Below, one piece after another: positions 1 through 9,341 of a stretch of DNA of 64,000 bases. The position numbers and the translations under genes are program-made. Position 1 is the first letter of the stretch. Every line of letters begins with the position of its first letter. The DNA is from Spirosoma fluviale (GTDB taxonomy: Bacteria; Bacteroidota; Bacteroidia; Cytophagales; Spirosomataceae). The DNA lies in NCBI GenBank assembly GCA_945883625.1, contig CAMCXW010000003.1, positions 27,028 through 91,027 on the forward strand, read 5' to 3'. Below the pieces are notes generated by a model that was not told where the DNA came from, searched no databases, and saw nothing but the letters and a program-made list of their open reading frames with translations.

Positions 1-426
1 GTTTCTGAGAAGGGATTTGGTAAGCGTTCTGAGGTAGAGGATTACCGATTGACTAACCGGGGAGGTAAAGGGGTTAAGGCCTTGAATATCACGGAGAAAA
101 CGGGTAATTTAGTGGCTATTAAGGAAGTAAATGACTCGAATGACTTGATGATCATAACTAAGGCGGGTATTTTGATTCGTTCGAGTGTGGCTGAGTTACG
201 CGTCATGGGACGTAATACGCAAGGGGTGAAATTGATTCGATTGAAAAATGAATCAGATGAAATATCATCAGTAACCAAAATTGATAAAGAACCAGAGCCA
301 GAAGAAGTTGTCTTGATTGAAGGGGATGAACTTGTGGAAGGTGTGGTACTTGATCAAACGTCAGGAGAAGAAGCAGGGGAGGAGACTCCAAATGTGGAGG
401 GAACTGAAGAACAAATAGAGGAATAA
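1..426 (+). CDS. gyrA: DNA gyrase subunit A, C-terminal part
   Basis: This is the last 141 residues of GyrA, cut by the window edge. GyrA is the breakage-reunion subunit of DNA gyrase; its C-terminal beta-pinwheel wraps DNA. The reading frame is open from base 1 and contains the last blades, with GFGKRSEVEDYR followed by a GyrA-box-like TNRGGKG, then IMMITKAG-type and VMGRNTQGVKLI segments as in E. coli GyrA. It ends in a long acidic tail rich in Glu, usual for the family. The ATG-like start seen inside the frame is not the gene start. A strong terminator follows directly. Confidence 0.95.
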   Translation, partial: VSEKGFGKRSEVEDYRLTNRGGKGVKALNITEKTGNLVAIKEVNDSNDLMIITKAGILIRSSVAELRVMGRNTQGVKLIRLKNESDEISSVTKIDKEPEPEEVVLIEGDELVEGVVLDQTSGEEAGEETPNVEGTEEQIEE

Positions 427-433
427 TTTTTTG

Positions 434-461
434 GCCCGTATTTTTGAACGGGCTTTTTTTT
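434..461 (+). terminator. Rho-independent terminator of gyrA
   Basis: A 6-bp stem (GCCCGT / ACGGGC, 434-439 and 448-453) with an 8-base loop is followed by eight T. It lies just after the gyrA stop codon and just before the next gene. Confidence 0.85.
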
Positions 462-476
462 AATTTAACTAAACAT

Positions 477-1910
477 ATGAAAAAAGTAGTTTTAACCCTG
501 ATTACTGTGGTATTAGCCACAGGCTCAATATTCGCTCAAGTGGATAAGGCTTTGGTCGAAGTACAAAAGAAGAGTATTTTGGACGCTGTTAAAAAGACAG
601 ATGAATCGGTGAAGAAATCACCCACAAAACCAAAATTATGGTATGATCGTGCGATTGCCTATTTAGATTTGGCATCGTTTCCCGACTCCACAGTTTCTAC
701 GTTAGATTTGGATGCTCCTTTCAAAGCACTTGATTACATTGCTGAGGCGGTGAAATTGGATACCAAAGAAGGAAAGAAAGGTTCTATCGCTAAGGATGCT
801 GAAAAATTATTGGATGGCCGTGAGAAAGTATATGGTGCTCTAATGAATGTAGGTGTAGTTAAATATCAAGGAAAGGATTATTTATCCTCGTTCCGTTATA
901 TGTCCAAGGCATCTGCAATTGCCCCGAACGATACGATGTCTGCTATGTATACAGGTGTCGTAGCTCAATTATGTCAGAAAGATGCTGAGGCGCGGAAGTC
1001 GTATGAGCATTATATGTCGATTGGTGGTAAGGATATGGCGATTATTTACGGTTTAGCTCAGATTTATAAGGCGGCGAAGGAAGAGGAGACGGCTTTAGCC
1101 ATGTTGGACAAAGGAATTGCAATTTATTCATCGAACAAGGATTTGCGTAATGAGAAGTTCAATATGTTGATTTCATTTGGTCGTATTGATCAGGCGATTC
1201 TTCAGTTGAAGGGGTCACTGGAGAAGGATCCTAAGGATGTAATGAATTTATTCAATTTGGGTTTGTTGTATGAAAATAAGGTTAACGGTTTAAAAGAGGA
1301 AGTAAATAAAATTGCTGAAACGACCGTAAAAGTTGAAAATGCAAAACGCAAAGTAGTTTCACAAAAAGATAAGGCAGAGGTTTATGTGGATGAATTAAAG
1401 CGTGTGAAGGCTAAGTTAAAAACGGCCCAACCGAAACAAAAGCCGGTTTTTCAGGCCCAAATTAATAAACTTGAGGCATCGATTAAAGCGGATAGTGACG
1501 AATTAAAGCTGTTGATGGATGAGCAGGCAGAGGCGGAAAAGTTAGTAGGGGATGCAGCTGCGAATAAAGTCAAAATGGATGAATTTAACGCTAAAATTTC
1601 AGCTTTACGTGAGGAATTACCTGGTTTTTACAAACGTGCGTTGGAAATAGATGCTAATTATTATGATGCGTTGTACCAGTTAGGTGCGTTGTCTTATAAT
1701 GATGCGGCAGAAATTAAGCGTAAGGTGAATTCAATGGATATGGAGACATATAAGAAAGAAGGTAAGGCGGTAGAAGAACAAATCGCTGTGAAATATAAAG
1801 AGGCGTTGCCATATTTTGAGCGTGCATTAGTGGTGAAGAAAGATGAAGATTTGAAGGAGATTTTACGCCAAGTGTACCGTGAATTGAAGATGGAGAAAAC
1901 GGTAGATTAA
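477..1910 (+). CDS. Secreted TPR/coiled-coil protein
   Basis: A 477-residue protein with a clear signal peptide (residues 1-20, ending SIFAQ), so it is probably periplasmic or surface-exposed. Tetratricopeptide-like helices fill residues about 40-280 and 370-470. Between them (about 275-390) is a Lys/Glu-rich coiled coil. The ATG at 477 is chosen over the open frame from 444 because the signal peptide starts there and 444-461 is the gyrA terminator. TPR proteins of this kind are scaffold proteins; no specific role can be given. It stands alone, with a terminator at each end. Confidence 0.8.
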   Translation: MKKVVLTLITVVLATGSIFAQVDKALVEVQKKSILDAVKKTDESVKKSPTKPKLWYDRAIAYLDLASFPDSTVSTLDLDAPFKALDYIAEAVKLDTKEGKKGSIAKDAEKLLDGREKVYGALMNVGVVKYQGKDYLSSFRYMSKASAIAPNDTMSAMYTGVVAQLCQKDAEARKSYEHYMSIGGKDMAIIYGLAQIYKAAKEEETALAMLDKGIAIYSSNKDLRNEKFNMLISFGRIDQAILQLKGSLEKDPKDVMNLFNLGLLYENKVNGLKEEVNKIAETTVKVENAKRKVVSQKDKAEVYVDELKRVKAKLKTAQPKQKPVFQAQINKLEASIKADSDELKLLMDEQAEAEKLVGDAAANKVKMDEFNAKISALREELPGFYKRALEIDANYYDALYQLGALSYNDAAEIKRKVNSMDMETYKKEGKAVEEQIAVKYKEALPYFERALVVKKDEDLKEILRQVYRELKMEKTVD

Positions 1911-1921
1911 TAATAATAATA

Positions 1922-2013
1922 CGTTGGACGTCAGACGTCAGACATTAAGAAAAGGCTGCTCAGAAATGGGCAGTCTTTTTTTTAGACATTAGACAATAGT
2001 CGTTGGACGTTAG
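1922..2013. repeat. Heptamer repeat family A, two short blocks
   Basis: Blocks at 1922-1947 and 1983-2013 are built of 7-base units of the type TAGACNN / NNGTCTA (for example GACGTCA, GACATTA, GACGTTA). They flank the terminator at 1954-1983. The units are in the opposite orientation to the block at 2135-2175, so the two sets can pair into a long hairpin. Confidence 0.7.
1954..1983 (+). terminator. Terminator of the TPR gene
   Basis: A 9-bp stem (GGCTGCTCA / TGGGCAGTC with two G-U pairs) and GAAA loop are followed by eight T. It is embedded between two blocks of the heptamer repeat. Confidence 0.75.
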
Positions 2014-2134
2014 TTTAGTATCTATTTAACATAATATAAATTATATAACAATTTGATATAATTTGTAGAAACGCGATACTTCGCGTATTTTGATATGATT
2101 AGACGCAAAGTATTGCTTCTATACAGACTCTAAA

Positions 2135-2175
2135 GTCTAGCGTCCGACGTCTAACGTCTAATGTCTAGAGTCTAA
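2135..2175. repeat. Heptamer repeat family A, at the 3' end of the histidine kinase
   Basis: About six 7-base units of the form GTCTANN run in one phase. The array enters the 3' end of the histidine kinase gene and supplies its last codons and its TAG stop at 2165-2167. Confidence 0.75.
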
Positions 2176-3523
2176 TGGTGAATTTTGTCCATCCATTAAG
2201 TTCAGACTGGACTGATATTTGCCCTAGGTGTAAATGAACGATGCGTTCGACAAGTGATAAACCGATGCCATAGCCTTTAGCATTGGCTGTATTTTCGCCA
2301 CGAAAGAATGGCTGGAAAATATAGGGTAAATCAGCCTCAGGAATTCCTTTCCCTTCATTTTTCACCTCAATAATAATCTTGTTATCCTCAATGGCCAGCT
2401 GTACAAATGCTTGCTTATTTGGGCTGAATTTACAGGCATTTTCTAGCAGATTTTTTAATGCTGTCAGAATAAGTTTTTCATCGCCCTTGATCATCAACAA
2501 TTCTTCGTCTTCTGGCATGAATTGTGTGTCAAATGTAACTTTATAGGTTGTATTCAACTTTTGCGTTAAACTTCGCGCTTCCCAAAGTATTTCATCAATT
2601 CGAATGACCTGAAAACCTGCTTGGTAATCCGAAACGCTGATTTTGTTTAATTCCAACAAGGATTCCGTAATTGCCGCTAAGTCCTGTGTATCTTCTAATA
2701 CAGAGGCGATTGTCAACTTGTAATCTGCTGTTGATCGCTCATTTAATAAGCTTACTTCCAATTGGGCTGAGATCTTGGTTAGTGGGTTTTTTAACTCATG
2801 GGATACGTTGGCAATAAATGTTTTTTGAAAGCGAAATGCACTTTCAATTCGTTCTAAGAGCCGGTTAATGGTCGCTACCATTTTGCCAATTTCATCTTCG
2901 GAATCTGCTGTTTCTAACCTTTGTTCTAGTCGCTTAGGTGACAGTAAATCCACTTGTTTAATAACTTCTGAAATGGGTCGTACTGCCCTTCCGGCAAAAA
3001 ACCATCCAGAGATAACAACAATGAAGACAAATAAGAGAAACAAAGCGATCAGAATGTTCTTTAAATCCTTTGCATTTTCTGCTGAATATTGATCAACCGC
3101 ACCTGCAAAAACGACTATTTGGCCTTCTGGTGTAACAAATACGGTACCTAGTACCTCTAAATCGTCCGTTTCAAATCGAACTTCTTTTTTCTTGAAGACT
3201 TCTTTAACACGGTTTACGTCTATATGAAAGTTAATTGTGTCATTCGATCGATAAATACGCTCATTGCACGTGTCATACGCCATAATATTTTCACGATATA
3301 AGATATCGCGATTAGCGCGGTCGATGATTCTCAGTAGTTTAGAATCAACTTGTTTTACGTTGACTAATAATTCTGCGGCAGTGTTTGCTTTTTGGCGCAG
3401 CCGACTGTAAAATTTGTCTTTGTAATTCTGTTGGGTAAATACATAAATAATAAAATACGATACGAATAAAATCGCCGAAACTAAATATGTAAACTGATAT
3501 GTTAGTCGGGAACGTATCTGCAT
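2165..3523 (-). CDS. Sensor histidine kinase
   Basis: A 452-residue membrane sensor kinase that phosphorylates the regulator encoded just upstream. It has a first membrane segment (about 11-30), a roughly 120-residue extracytoplasmic sensor region, a second membrane segment (about 155-177), a HAMP linker (RAVRPISEV), a HisKA box with the phospho-accepting His242 in NVSHELKNPL, and an ATPase domain with N box (NLLENACKFSP), G1 (GKGIPEADLPYIF) and G2 (GYGIGLSLV). Its ATG overlaps the regulator stop (TAATG), so translation is probably coupled. The signal is unknown. The last residues IRL and the TAG stop come from the heptamer repeat. Confidence 0.93.
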   Translation of the reverse strand: MQIRSRLTYQFTYLVSAILFVSYFIIYVFTQQNYKDKFYSRLRQKANTAAELLVNVKQVDSKLLRIIDRANRDILYRENIMAYDTCNERIYRSNDTINFHIDVNRVKEVFKKKEVRFETDDLEVLGTVFVTPEGQIVVFAGAVDQYSAENAKDLKNILIALFLLFVFIVVISGWFFAGRAVRPISEVIKQVDLLSPKRLEQRLETADSEDEIGKMVATINRLLERIESAFRFQKTFIANVSHELKNPLTKISAQLEVSLLNERSTADYKLTIASVLEDTQDLAAITESLLELNKISVSDYQAGFQVIRIDEILWEARSLTQKLNTTYKVTFDTQFMPEDEELLMIKGDEKLILTALKNLLENACKFSPNKQAFVQLAIEDNKIIIEVKNEGKGIPEADLPYIFQPFFRGENTANAKGYGIGLSLVERIVHLHLGQISVQSELNGWTKFTIRL

Positions 3524-4203
3524 TATTCTTGTCGTAAAATGTATCCCATACCAAATTGTGTATGAATCAATTTGCTTGAAAAGCCTTTATCTACCTTTTT
3601 CCGCAAGTAATTTACATATACTTCGATCAAATTGGAGCTGTTTTCATCCTCTACCTCCCAGATATTTTCTGCAATTTCAGCCTTTGAAATTACTTTTTCT
3701 TGGTTGCGAAGAAAGTATTCCATTAATTGGAATTCCTTAGCGGTCAGGTTAATTTTCTGCCCGGAACGCGATACAATTTTACTTGAGAGATCCAATTCTA
3801 AGTCGGCAAATTTTAATACCTGTGCCTCAATCATCGTCTGATTAGAACGTTTAATCAAGGCTTTAACACGTGCTAAAAACTCCTTGAAATCAAATGGCTT
3901 AGCCAAATAATCATCCGCTCCAGCATCAAATCCTTCTATTTTATCGTCGGTAGTACTTAAGGCTGTCAACATTAATATGGGTGTCTGTATCCCCTCTATT
4001 CGTAATTTGCGACATAGTTCGAGTCCATTCAGCCCTGGTATAATGATGTCTGAGATGATTAATTGATACGTATTTCGTGTGGCTAATTGGTACCCCATTA
4101 GACCATCATACGCTACTTCCACTGCATAATTATTCTCTTCCAAACCTTGTTTCAAGGATTGGACGGTTTTAGGCTCATCTTCTATCAATAAAATTTTAAC
4201 CAT
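3523..4203 (-). CDS. OmpR-family response regulator
   Basis: A 226-residue transcription regulator. The receiver domain (1-120) has acidic residues E8-D9, phospho-acceptor Asp52 (ISDIIIPG) and Lys102 (AKPFDF). The C-terminal winged-helix DNA-binding domain (about 130-224) carries the usual AKEFQLMEYFLRN and VNYLRKKVD segments. The start codon follows the stop of the MazG-like gene with no spacing (TAAATG), and the histidine kinase overlaps its stop by one base, so the three genes form one operon. Targets are unknown. Confidence 0.95.
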   Translation of the reverse strand: MVKILLIEDEPKTVQSLKQGLEENNYAVEVAYDGLMGYQLATRNTYQLIISDIIIPGLNGLELCRKLRIEGIQTPILMLTALSTTDDKIEGFDAGADDYLAKPFDFKEFLARVKALIKRSNQTMIEAQVLKFADLELDLSSKIVSRSGQKINLTAKEFQLMEYFLRNQEKVISKAEIAENIWEVEDENSSNLIEVYVNYLRKKVDKGFSSKLIHTQFGMGYILRQE

Positions 4204-4671
4204 TTAACGTAAGATACTCACCAGGTCCGCCGGTGAATAATTAATGGATTTAAGTACTTTATTGTCGGACTTACGATATACTTTCCACAAGCCATTTTCC
4301 TCTAAAATTTCCGCTAGCGTACCATCTTTATCCGCATAAAATTTCACAGTTGCTTCTGCTTCAGCTAGGCTTTGACAAGCTTTTGACATATTCGATCGCT
4401 GTACTTCATTGAATAATTCGACGAATTTTTCACCCATGCCAAACTCCAAAACAGCCCCTGAAAGGACATATTGTAAATCACATAAAGCATCGGCTATTTC
4501 AACTATATCATTCGCAGCTATGGCTTCTTTGAGTTCTTCTAGTTCTTCTGCCAACAAGCTTACGCGGAGCTGGCAGCGTTCTGCACTTGGAATACCTGGT
4601 TTATCCACAATCGGAGCACCAAAAGTTTGGTGAAACTGGGCTACTTGATTTAAAGAATCTATTTTTTGCAT
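4204..4671 (-). CDS. MazG-superfamily nucleotide pyrophosphohydrolase-like protein
   Basis: A 155-residue all-alpha NTP-PPase (MazG/HisE-like) protein. The metal-binding signature is visible as E42-E43-x-E45-E46, then E58, D61 and D65 (AEELEELKEA ... EIADALCDLQ). Members hydrolyse nucleoside triphosphates or phosphoribosyl-ATP to monophosphate and PPi; the substrate cannot be read here. The gene leads the operon with the two-component system. A perfect DnaA box (4601-4609) lies inside its first codons, and more boxes lie in its promoter region. Confidence 0.8.
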   Translation of the reverse strand: MQKIDSLNQVAQFHQTFGAPIVDKPGIPSAERCQLRVSLLAEELEELKEAIAANDIVEIADALCDLQYVLSGAVLEFGMGEKFVELFNEVQRSNMSKACQSLAEAEATVKFYADKDGTLAEILEENGLWKVYRKSDNKVLKSINYSPADLVSILR

Positions 4672-4831
4672 GAATTAAGCGTTATTCATTAAAATTAAAC
4701 AATTATTTTTCCAAATTAAAAAGCTAATTAGCTACATATTAGCTCCATTTGTACACATTATTCATGGTTATCCACATAAAAATGTGGATAACTAATGGAA
4801 GAATTATTAAATTGTTCACAACTGTGGATAA
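4601..4831. other. DnaA-box cluster; candidate replication origin or DnaA-titration site
   Basis: Four perfect DnaA boxes (TTATCCACA or its complement) lie at 4601-4609, 4768-4776, 4783-4791 and 4823-4831. Two one-mismatch boxes of the form TTGTNCACA lie at 4749-4757 and 4812-4820. Boxes at 4768 and 4783 face each other as an inverted repeat. A very AT-rich stretch (4683-4740) adjoins the cluster and could act as an unwinding element. A 9-mer is expected by chance about once in the whole window. The gene order (MazG-like, XRE) does not show on its own that this is oriC. Confidence 0.6.
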
Positions 4832-4861
4832 GTCGTGGAAAAGATCTTGCGAATTAGCATA

Positions 4862-5353
4862 CTAAGACTGTGGCTTGCTTTCAGAAAAAGTTCCATCCGA
4901 ATAAAAAATTAGAACACGCTCAATTTTCTTTTCCAGGTAGGATGGGTTTGCATCTGATACTGCTAACGGAACGCTTGAAACGCGCTCTGAATTATTACTT
5001 TCTCTGGTACGTCTGAGATTTGATTGTACGATCGTTTGTTCAGGCAAAATATTTTTAACGGATTCTGAGGGCGTAGGTAAAACAGGATCAAAAAGAGAAG
5101 GAGCTGTTGGAGTAGTAACCATTTCCTTAGCGACAGCTAGTGATCCTAAGGTGCGATCCTCAAATAATAAATCCTCTGCCGTAATTTCAGGAAATACACG
5201 TAAAATTTTCTGAACGACATCTAAACTAGGTTTATTACGTCCAGAAAGTATATGAGATATGCTACTACGCGGTATACCTAATTTATCAGCGAATTGTGAA
5301 GCACTTAATTGCTTACGCTTAATTAACAATTCGATTTTCTCACTTAAATTCAT
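4862..5353 (-). CDS. XRE-family transcriptional regulator
   Basis: A 163-residue protein with an N-terminal helix-turn-helix (about residues 5-60; SASQFADKLGIPRSSISHIL, then SGRNKPSLD). A low-complexity linker follows, and the C-terminus has the segment KKIERVLIFYSDGTF, which recalls other Bacteroidota XRE proteins. It is probably a repressor acting on its own promoter: the region before its start holds several TTGTAA/TTACAA half-sites. Its stop lies 30 bases from the DnaA-box cluster. Confidence 0.8.
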   Translation of the reverse strand: MNLSEKIELLIKRKQLSASQFADKLGIPRSSISHILSGRNKPSLDVVQKILRVFPEITAEDLLFEDRTLGSLAVAKEMVTTPTAPSLFDPVLPTPSESVKNILPEQTIVQSNLRRTRESNNSERVSSVPLAVSDANPSYLEKKIERVLIFYSDGTFSESKPQS

Positions 5354-5361
5354 AATTGATC

Positions 5362-5442
5362 TTTGTAAACAAATAGTATTACAAAATTAAATTATAAATT
5401 AATAAAAACAAATTGAAATTAAGCCACAATTGTAATTTACAA
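5362..5442 (-). promoter_or_regulatory. Possible operator region of the XRE gene
   Basis: The upstream region carries a perfect palindrome TTGTAA-T-TTACAA (5430-5442) and a second imperfect one, TTTGT-AA-ACAAA (5362-5373), with another ATTACAAA between them. Repeated half-sites of this size before a helix-turn-helix gene suggest autoregulation. The region is very AT-rich, so some matches may be chance. Confidence 0.35.
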
Positions 5443-6276
5443 AAGTGATATACAGTCGGAATGCAAAGCAATTAGTTTACTTTTGTAAAGTGCGCCAACA
5501 CCCTTTTTGAAATCCTTTTTAGACATCCCTAATTCAAAATAAATCTCCTCTGCAGGGCTTTTGTCATGTAATTTTAATACGCCATTACTCGCTTTGATTG
5601 CAGTTAGGATTCGTTCAGCCTGTGCATCTATGCGTACCATACCCACAGGTTCTAGACGTAAATCAAGTTTACCATCTAGCCGAATATTATTAATGTATAC
5701 ATTTGTAGATTCGCCAAATGTCAAGTTTGTAAACACTTGATTTTTAAATAACATTCCTATTTTATAATTGTTTACAAGGCATTTGATTCCTAAATCTGTG
5801 TCTTCAAATGGAATTGCGGATACTTTGTCTCCAATTGTAAATTCACTACCATCGGTTAATGGCAGAAACTTCTCTATTCTTGCTGATGCGACGATACGAT
5901 CTGTTTGGCTATCCAAATAAACATATACGAAATATGATCTCCCTACCGACATCTTTTGAAATTGCTGACTAAAAGGAACAAAAAGGTCTTTGGCTAATCC
6001 CCATTCCATAAATACACCTAATGGAGTAACTGATTTTACCTCTAAATAAGCAAATTGGTCTATCGTTGCTTTTGGCTTTAGCGTAGTAGCTATAATTCGA
6101 TCTTCCGAATCGCGGTAGATGAATACATCAATAAAATCATCTATTTGATAATTTTCTGGTACATATTGTAAGGGAAGCAAGATTTCATCCTCATACCCAT
6201 CTAGGTATAAACCAAAAGGTACTTCCTTGATAATGCGTAGGTGATTGTATTCACCAATTTTTAATTCATTTTCCAT
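5437..6276 (-). CDS. cvfB: CvfB-family S1-like RNA-binding protein
   Basis: A 279-residue protein matching the CvfB/YitL family: three tandem S1-type OB folds (about 1-65, 70-135 and 145-215; FGLYLDG and GVFMEWGLAKDLFVP are typical) and a C-terminal winged helix (about 220-279; FELGMSKKDFKKGVGALYK). In Staphylococcus CvfB binds RNA and affects virulence-gene expression; here a general RNA-binding role is the safe inference. The ATG lies directly behind the T-tract of the dapD terminator, leaving no room for a leader or Shine-Dalgarno site. Confidence 0.85.
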   Translation of the reverse strand: MENELKIGEYNHLRIIKEVPFGLYLDGYEDEILLPLQYVPENYQIDDFIDVFIYRDSEDRIIATTLKPKATIDQFAYLEVKSVTPLGVFMEWGLAKDLFVPFSQQFQKMSVGRSYFVYVYLDSQTDRIVASARIEKFLPLTDGSEFTIGDKVSAIPFEDTDLGIKCLVNNYKIGMLFKNQVFTNLTFGESTNVYINNIRLDGKLDLRLEPVGMVRIDAQAERILTAIKASNGVLKLHDKSPAEEIYFELGMSKKDFKKGVGALYKSKLIALHSDCISLL

Positions 6277-6302
6277 AAAAAAACCCGGTTGAGTAAACCG
6301 GG
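6277..6302 (-). terminator. Terminator of dapD, abutting the cvfB start
   Basis: On the minus strand a 7-bp stem CCCGGTT / AACCGGG with a short loop is followed by seven T, and the next bases are the cvfB ATG. Confidence 0.85.
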
Positions 6303-6328
6303 CTGTAAAGGTAAGGATAGATTTTGGT

Positions 6329-7147
6329 TTAGACTACCACGTTATTTTCGCGCAAGGCTTGATTTAATGATGTTTTCAAATCTGTACTCTCTTTACGTTT
6401 ACCAATAATGAGTGCACATGGTACACCATACGTTCCTGCTGGGAAATTCTTTTGAATTGATCCTGGGATAACAACTGAGTTTTCAGGTACATAGCCTATG
6501 TATTCTACAGGTTCAGGACCACTTACATCAATGATCTTAGAAGAACCTGTAATGGTTACACCAGCACCCAAAACAGCCCTTTTACCGATGTGCGCACCTT
6601 CAACTACGATACAGCGAGAGCCGATAAAGGCACCATCTTCAATAATCACGGGAGCTGCTTGAGGTGGTTCAAGTACTCCACCAATACCCACACCACCACT
6701 TAAATGAACATGTTTTCCGATTTGTGCGCAACTGCCTACAGTCGCCCAAGTGTCAACCATGGTTCCTTCGTCAACATACGCTCCAATATTTACATAAGAG
6801 GGCATTAAAATTGTTCCTTTCGCCAAAAATGCGCCATAACGCGCTACTGCAGGCGGAACAACACGAACACCTAATTCCTTATAATTCGTTTTTAAACGCA
6901 TTTTATCATGGTATTCAAAAATGCCAACCTCACTCACGGTCATTTGACGAATAGGGAAATACATCACTATGGCTTTCTTTACCCACTCATTTACCTGCCA
7001 TGAGCCATCAGCATTAGGTTCAGCGGTACGTAGTTCGCCCGCATCAACTGATGCAACAACTTGTTCAATCGCCGCAATTACCTCTGGTGTATTACGCGTC
7101 TCTGGTTTGTCCCAGGCCGCTAAAATGATCTGTTCTACTGAATTCAT
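6329..7147 (-). CDS. dapD: 2,3,4,5-tetrahydropyridine-2,6-dicarboxylate N-succinyltransferase
   Basis: A 272-residue cytoplasmic enzyme that transfers succinyl from succinyl-CoA to tetrahydrodipicolinate in the lysine/diaminopimelate pathway, and so feeds peptidoglycan synthesis. The left-handed beta-helix of hexapeptide repeats is visible from about residue 95 (GAYVDEGTMVDTWATVGSCAQIG, VHLSGGVGIGGVLEP, GSRCIVVEGAHIG). Length matches E. coli DapD (274). The ATG at 7147 is chosen because family members begin close to this point; the frame is open 13 codons further upstream. It is a single gene with its own terminator. Confidence 0.95.
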   Translation of the reverse strand: MNSVEQIILAAWDKPETRNTPEVIAAIEQVVASVDAGELRTAEPNADGSWQVNEWVKKAIVMYFPIRQMTVSEVGIFEYHDKMRLKTNYKELGVRVVPPAVARYGAFLAKGTILMPSYVNIGAYVDEGTMVDTWATVGSCAQIGKHVHLSGGVGIGGVLEPPQAAPVIIEDGAFIGSRCIVVEGAHIGKRAVLGAGVTITGSSKIIDVSGPEPVEYIGYVPENSVVIPGSIQKNFPAGTYGVPCALIIGKRKESTDLKTSLNQALRENNVVV

Positions 7148-8642
<1,495 letters not shown>

Positions 8643-8661
8643 TTAATTCTATATCATTTTC

Positions 8662-8687
8662 AAAAGAGAGGCTTAGGCCTCTTTTTT
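8662..8687. terminator. Bidirectional terminator between gapA and trmB
   Basis: A 6-bp stem AGAGGC / GCCTCT (8667-8672, 8677-8682) with TTAG loop has T-rich tails on both strands. The trmB stop codon lies in the loop, so the hairpin serves both convergent genes. Confidence 0.8.
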
Positions 8688-9338
8688 GTTTTCTACCCGT
8701 GCATAATTTATGGTATAGCCTTTATCGAACCATATTTTCTCAAATCGGGTCTTAATTCCAAAGTGATCTTCATTCCAAATTGATGTATATAAGTCTTTTG
8801 TTTCAGCTAAGCTTCGTAATTGATACGCTTGGAATTGAGCCAATGAATATTCGAAAAATTCAGATGAATCCGTTTTTAAATGAATTATACCATCCGGTTT
8901 TAATAAGCGTAAATATTTTTCTAAGTAAAATGGAAATGTTAACCGCTTCTTTTCGTCTCGGTCTTTCATGCGTGGATCAGGAAAAGTAATCCATATTTCA
9001 TCAATTTCATTTGGCAGAAAGAAGTCTTCAATAAATTGAATCTGAATGCGCAAAAATGCCACATTGGTAAGTTGCATCGCTTCTGCTTGTTGGCCACCCG
9101 CAGCAAGGCGATCCCCTTTGATATCTACACCAATAAAATTTTTGGATGGAAATAATTTCCCTAAACCATTCGTGTATTCCCCGCGACCACATCCGATTTC
9201 AAGTACAATTGGATTTGAATTCAAAAAATAGTCCGACATCCATTTTCCTTGACAATTTTCAAAAAAATGCTTGGGATGTTGAATAACATTAGCCAATTGC
9301 TCGGCGCATTCGTACTTGTATATTTTTCTTCTACTCAA
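8673..9338 (-). CDS. trmB: tRNA (guanine-N7-)-methyltransferase
   Basis: A 221-residue SAM-dependent enzyme that makes m7G46 in tRNA. The SAM-binding motif EIGCGRGEY, the downstream VDIKGDRL, and the family signature WITFPDPRMKDRDEKKRLT are all present. The start is TTG at 9338: no ATG occurs before residue 34, and MSRRK at this point fits family N-termini. It lies in the same reading frame as folC, separated only by the folC stop and one codon, and is the last gene of the envelope/folC operon. Confidence 0.93.
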   Translation of the reverse strand: MSRRKIYKYECAEQLANVIQHPKHFFENCQGKWMSDYFLNSNPIVLEIGCGRGEYTNGLGKLFPSKNFIGVDIKGDRLAAGGQQAEAMQLTNVAFLRIQIQFIEDFFLPNEIDEIWITFPDPRMKDRDEKKRLTFPFYLEKYLRLLKPDGIIHLKTDSSEFFEYSLAQFQAYQLRSLAETKDLYTSIWNEDHFGIKTRFEKIWFDKGYTINYARVENKKEA

Positions 9339-9341
9339 AAT

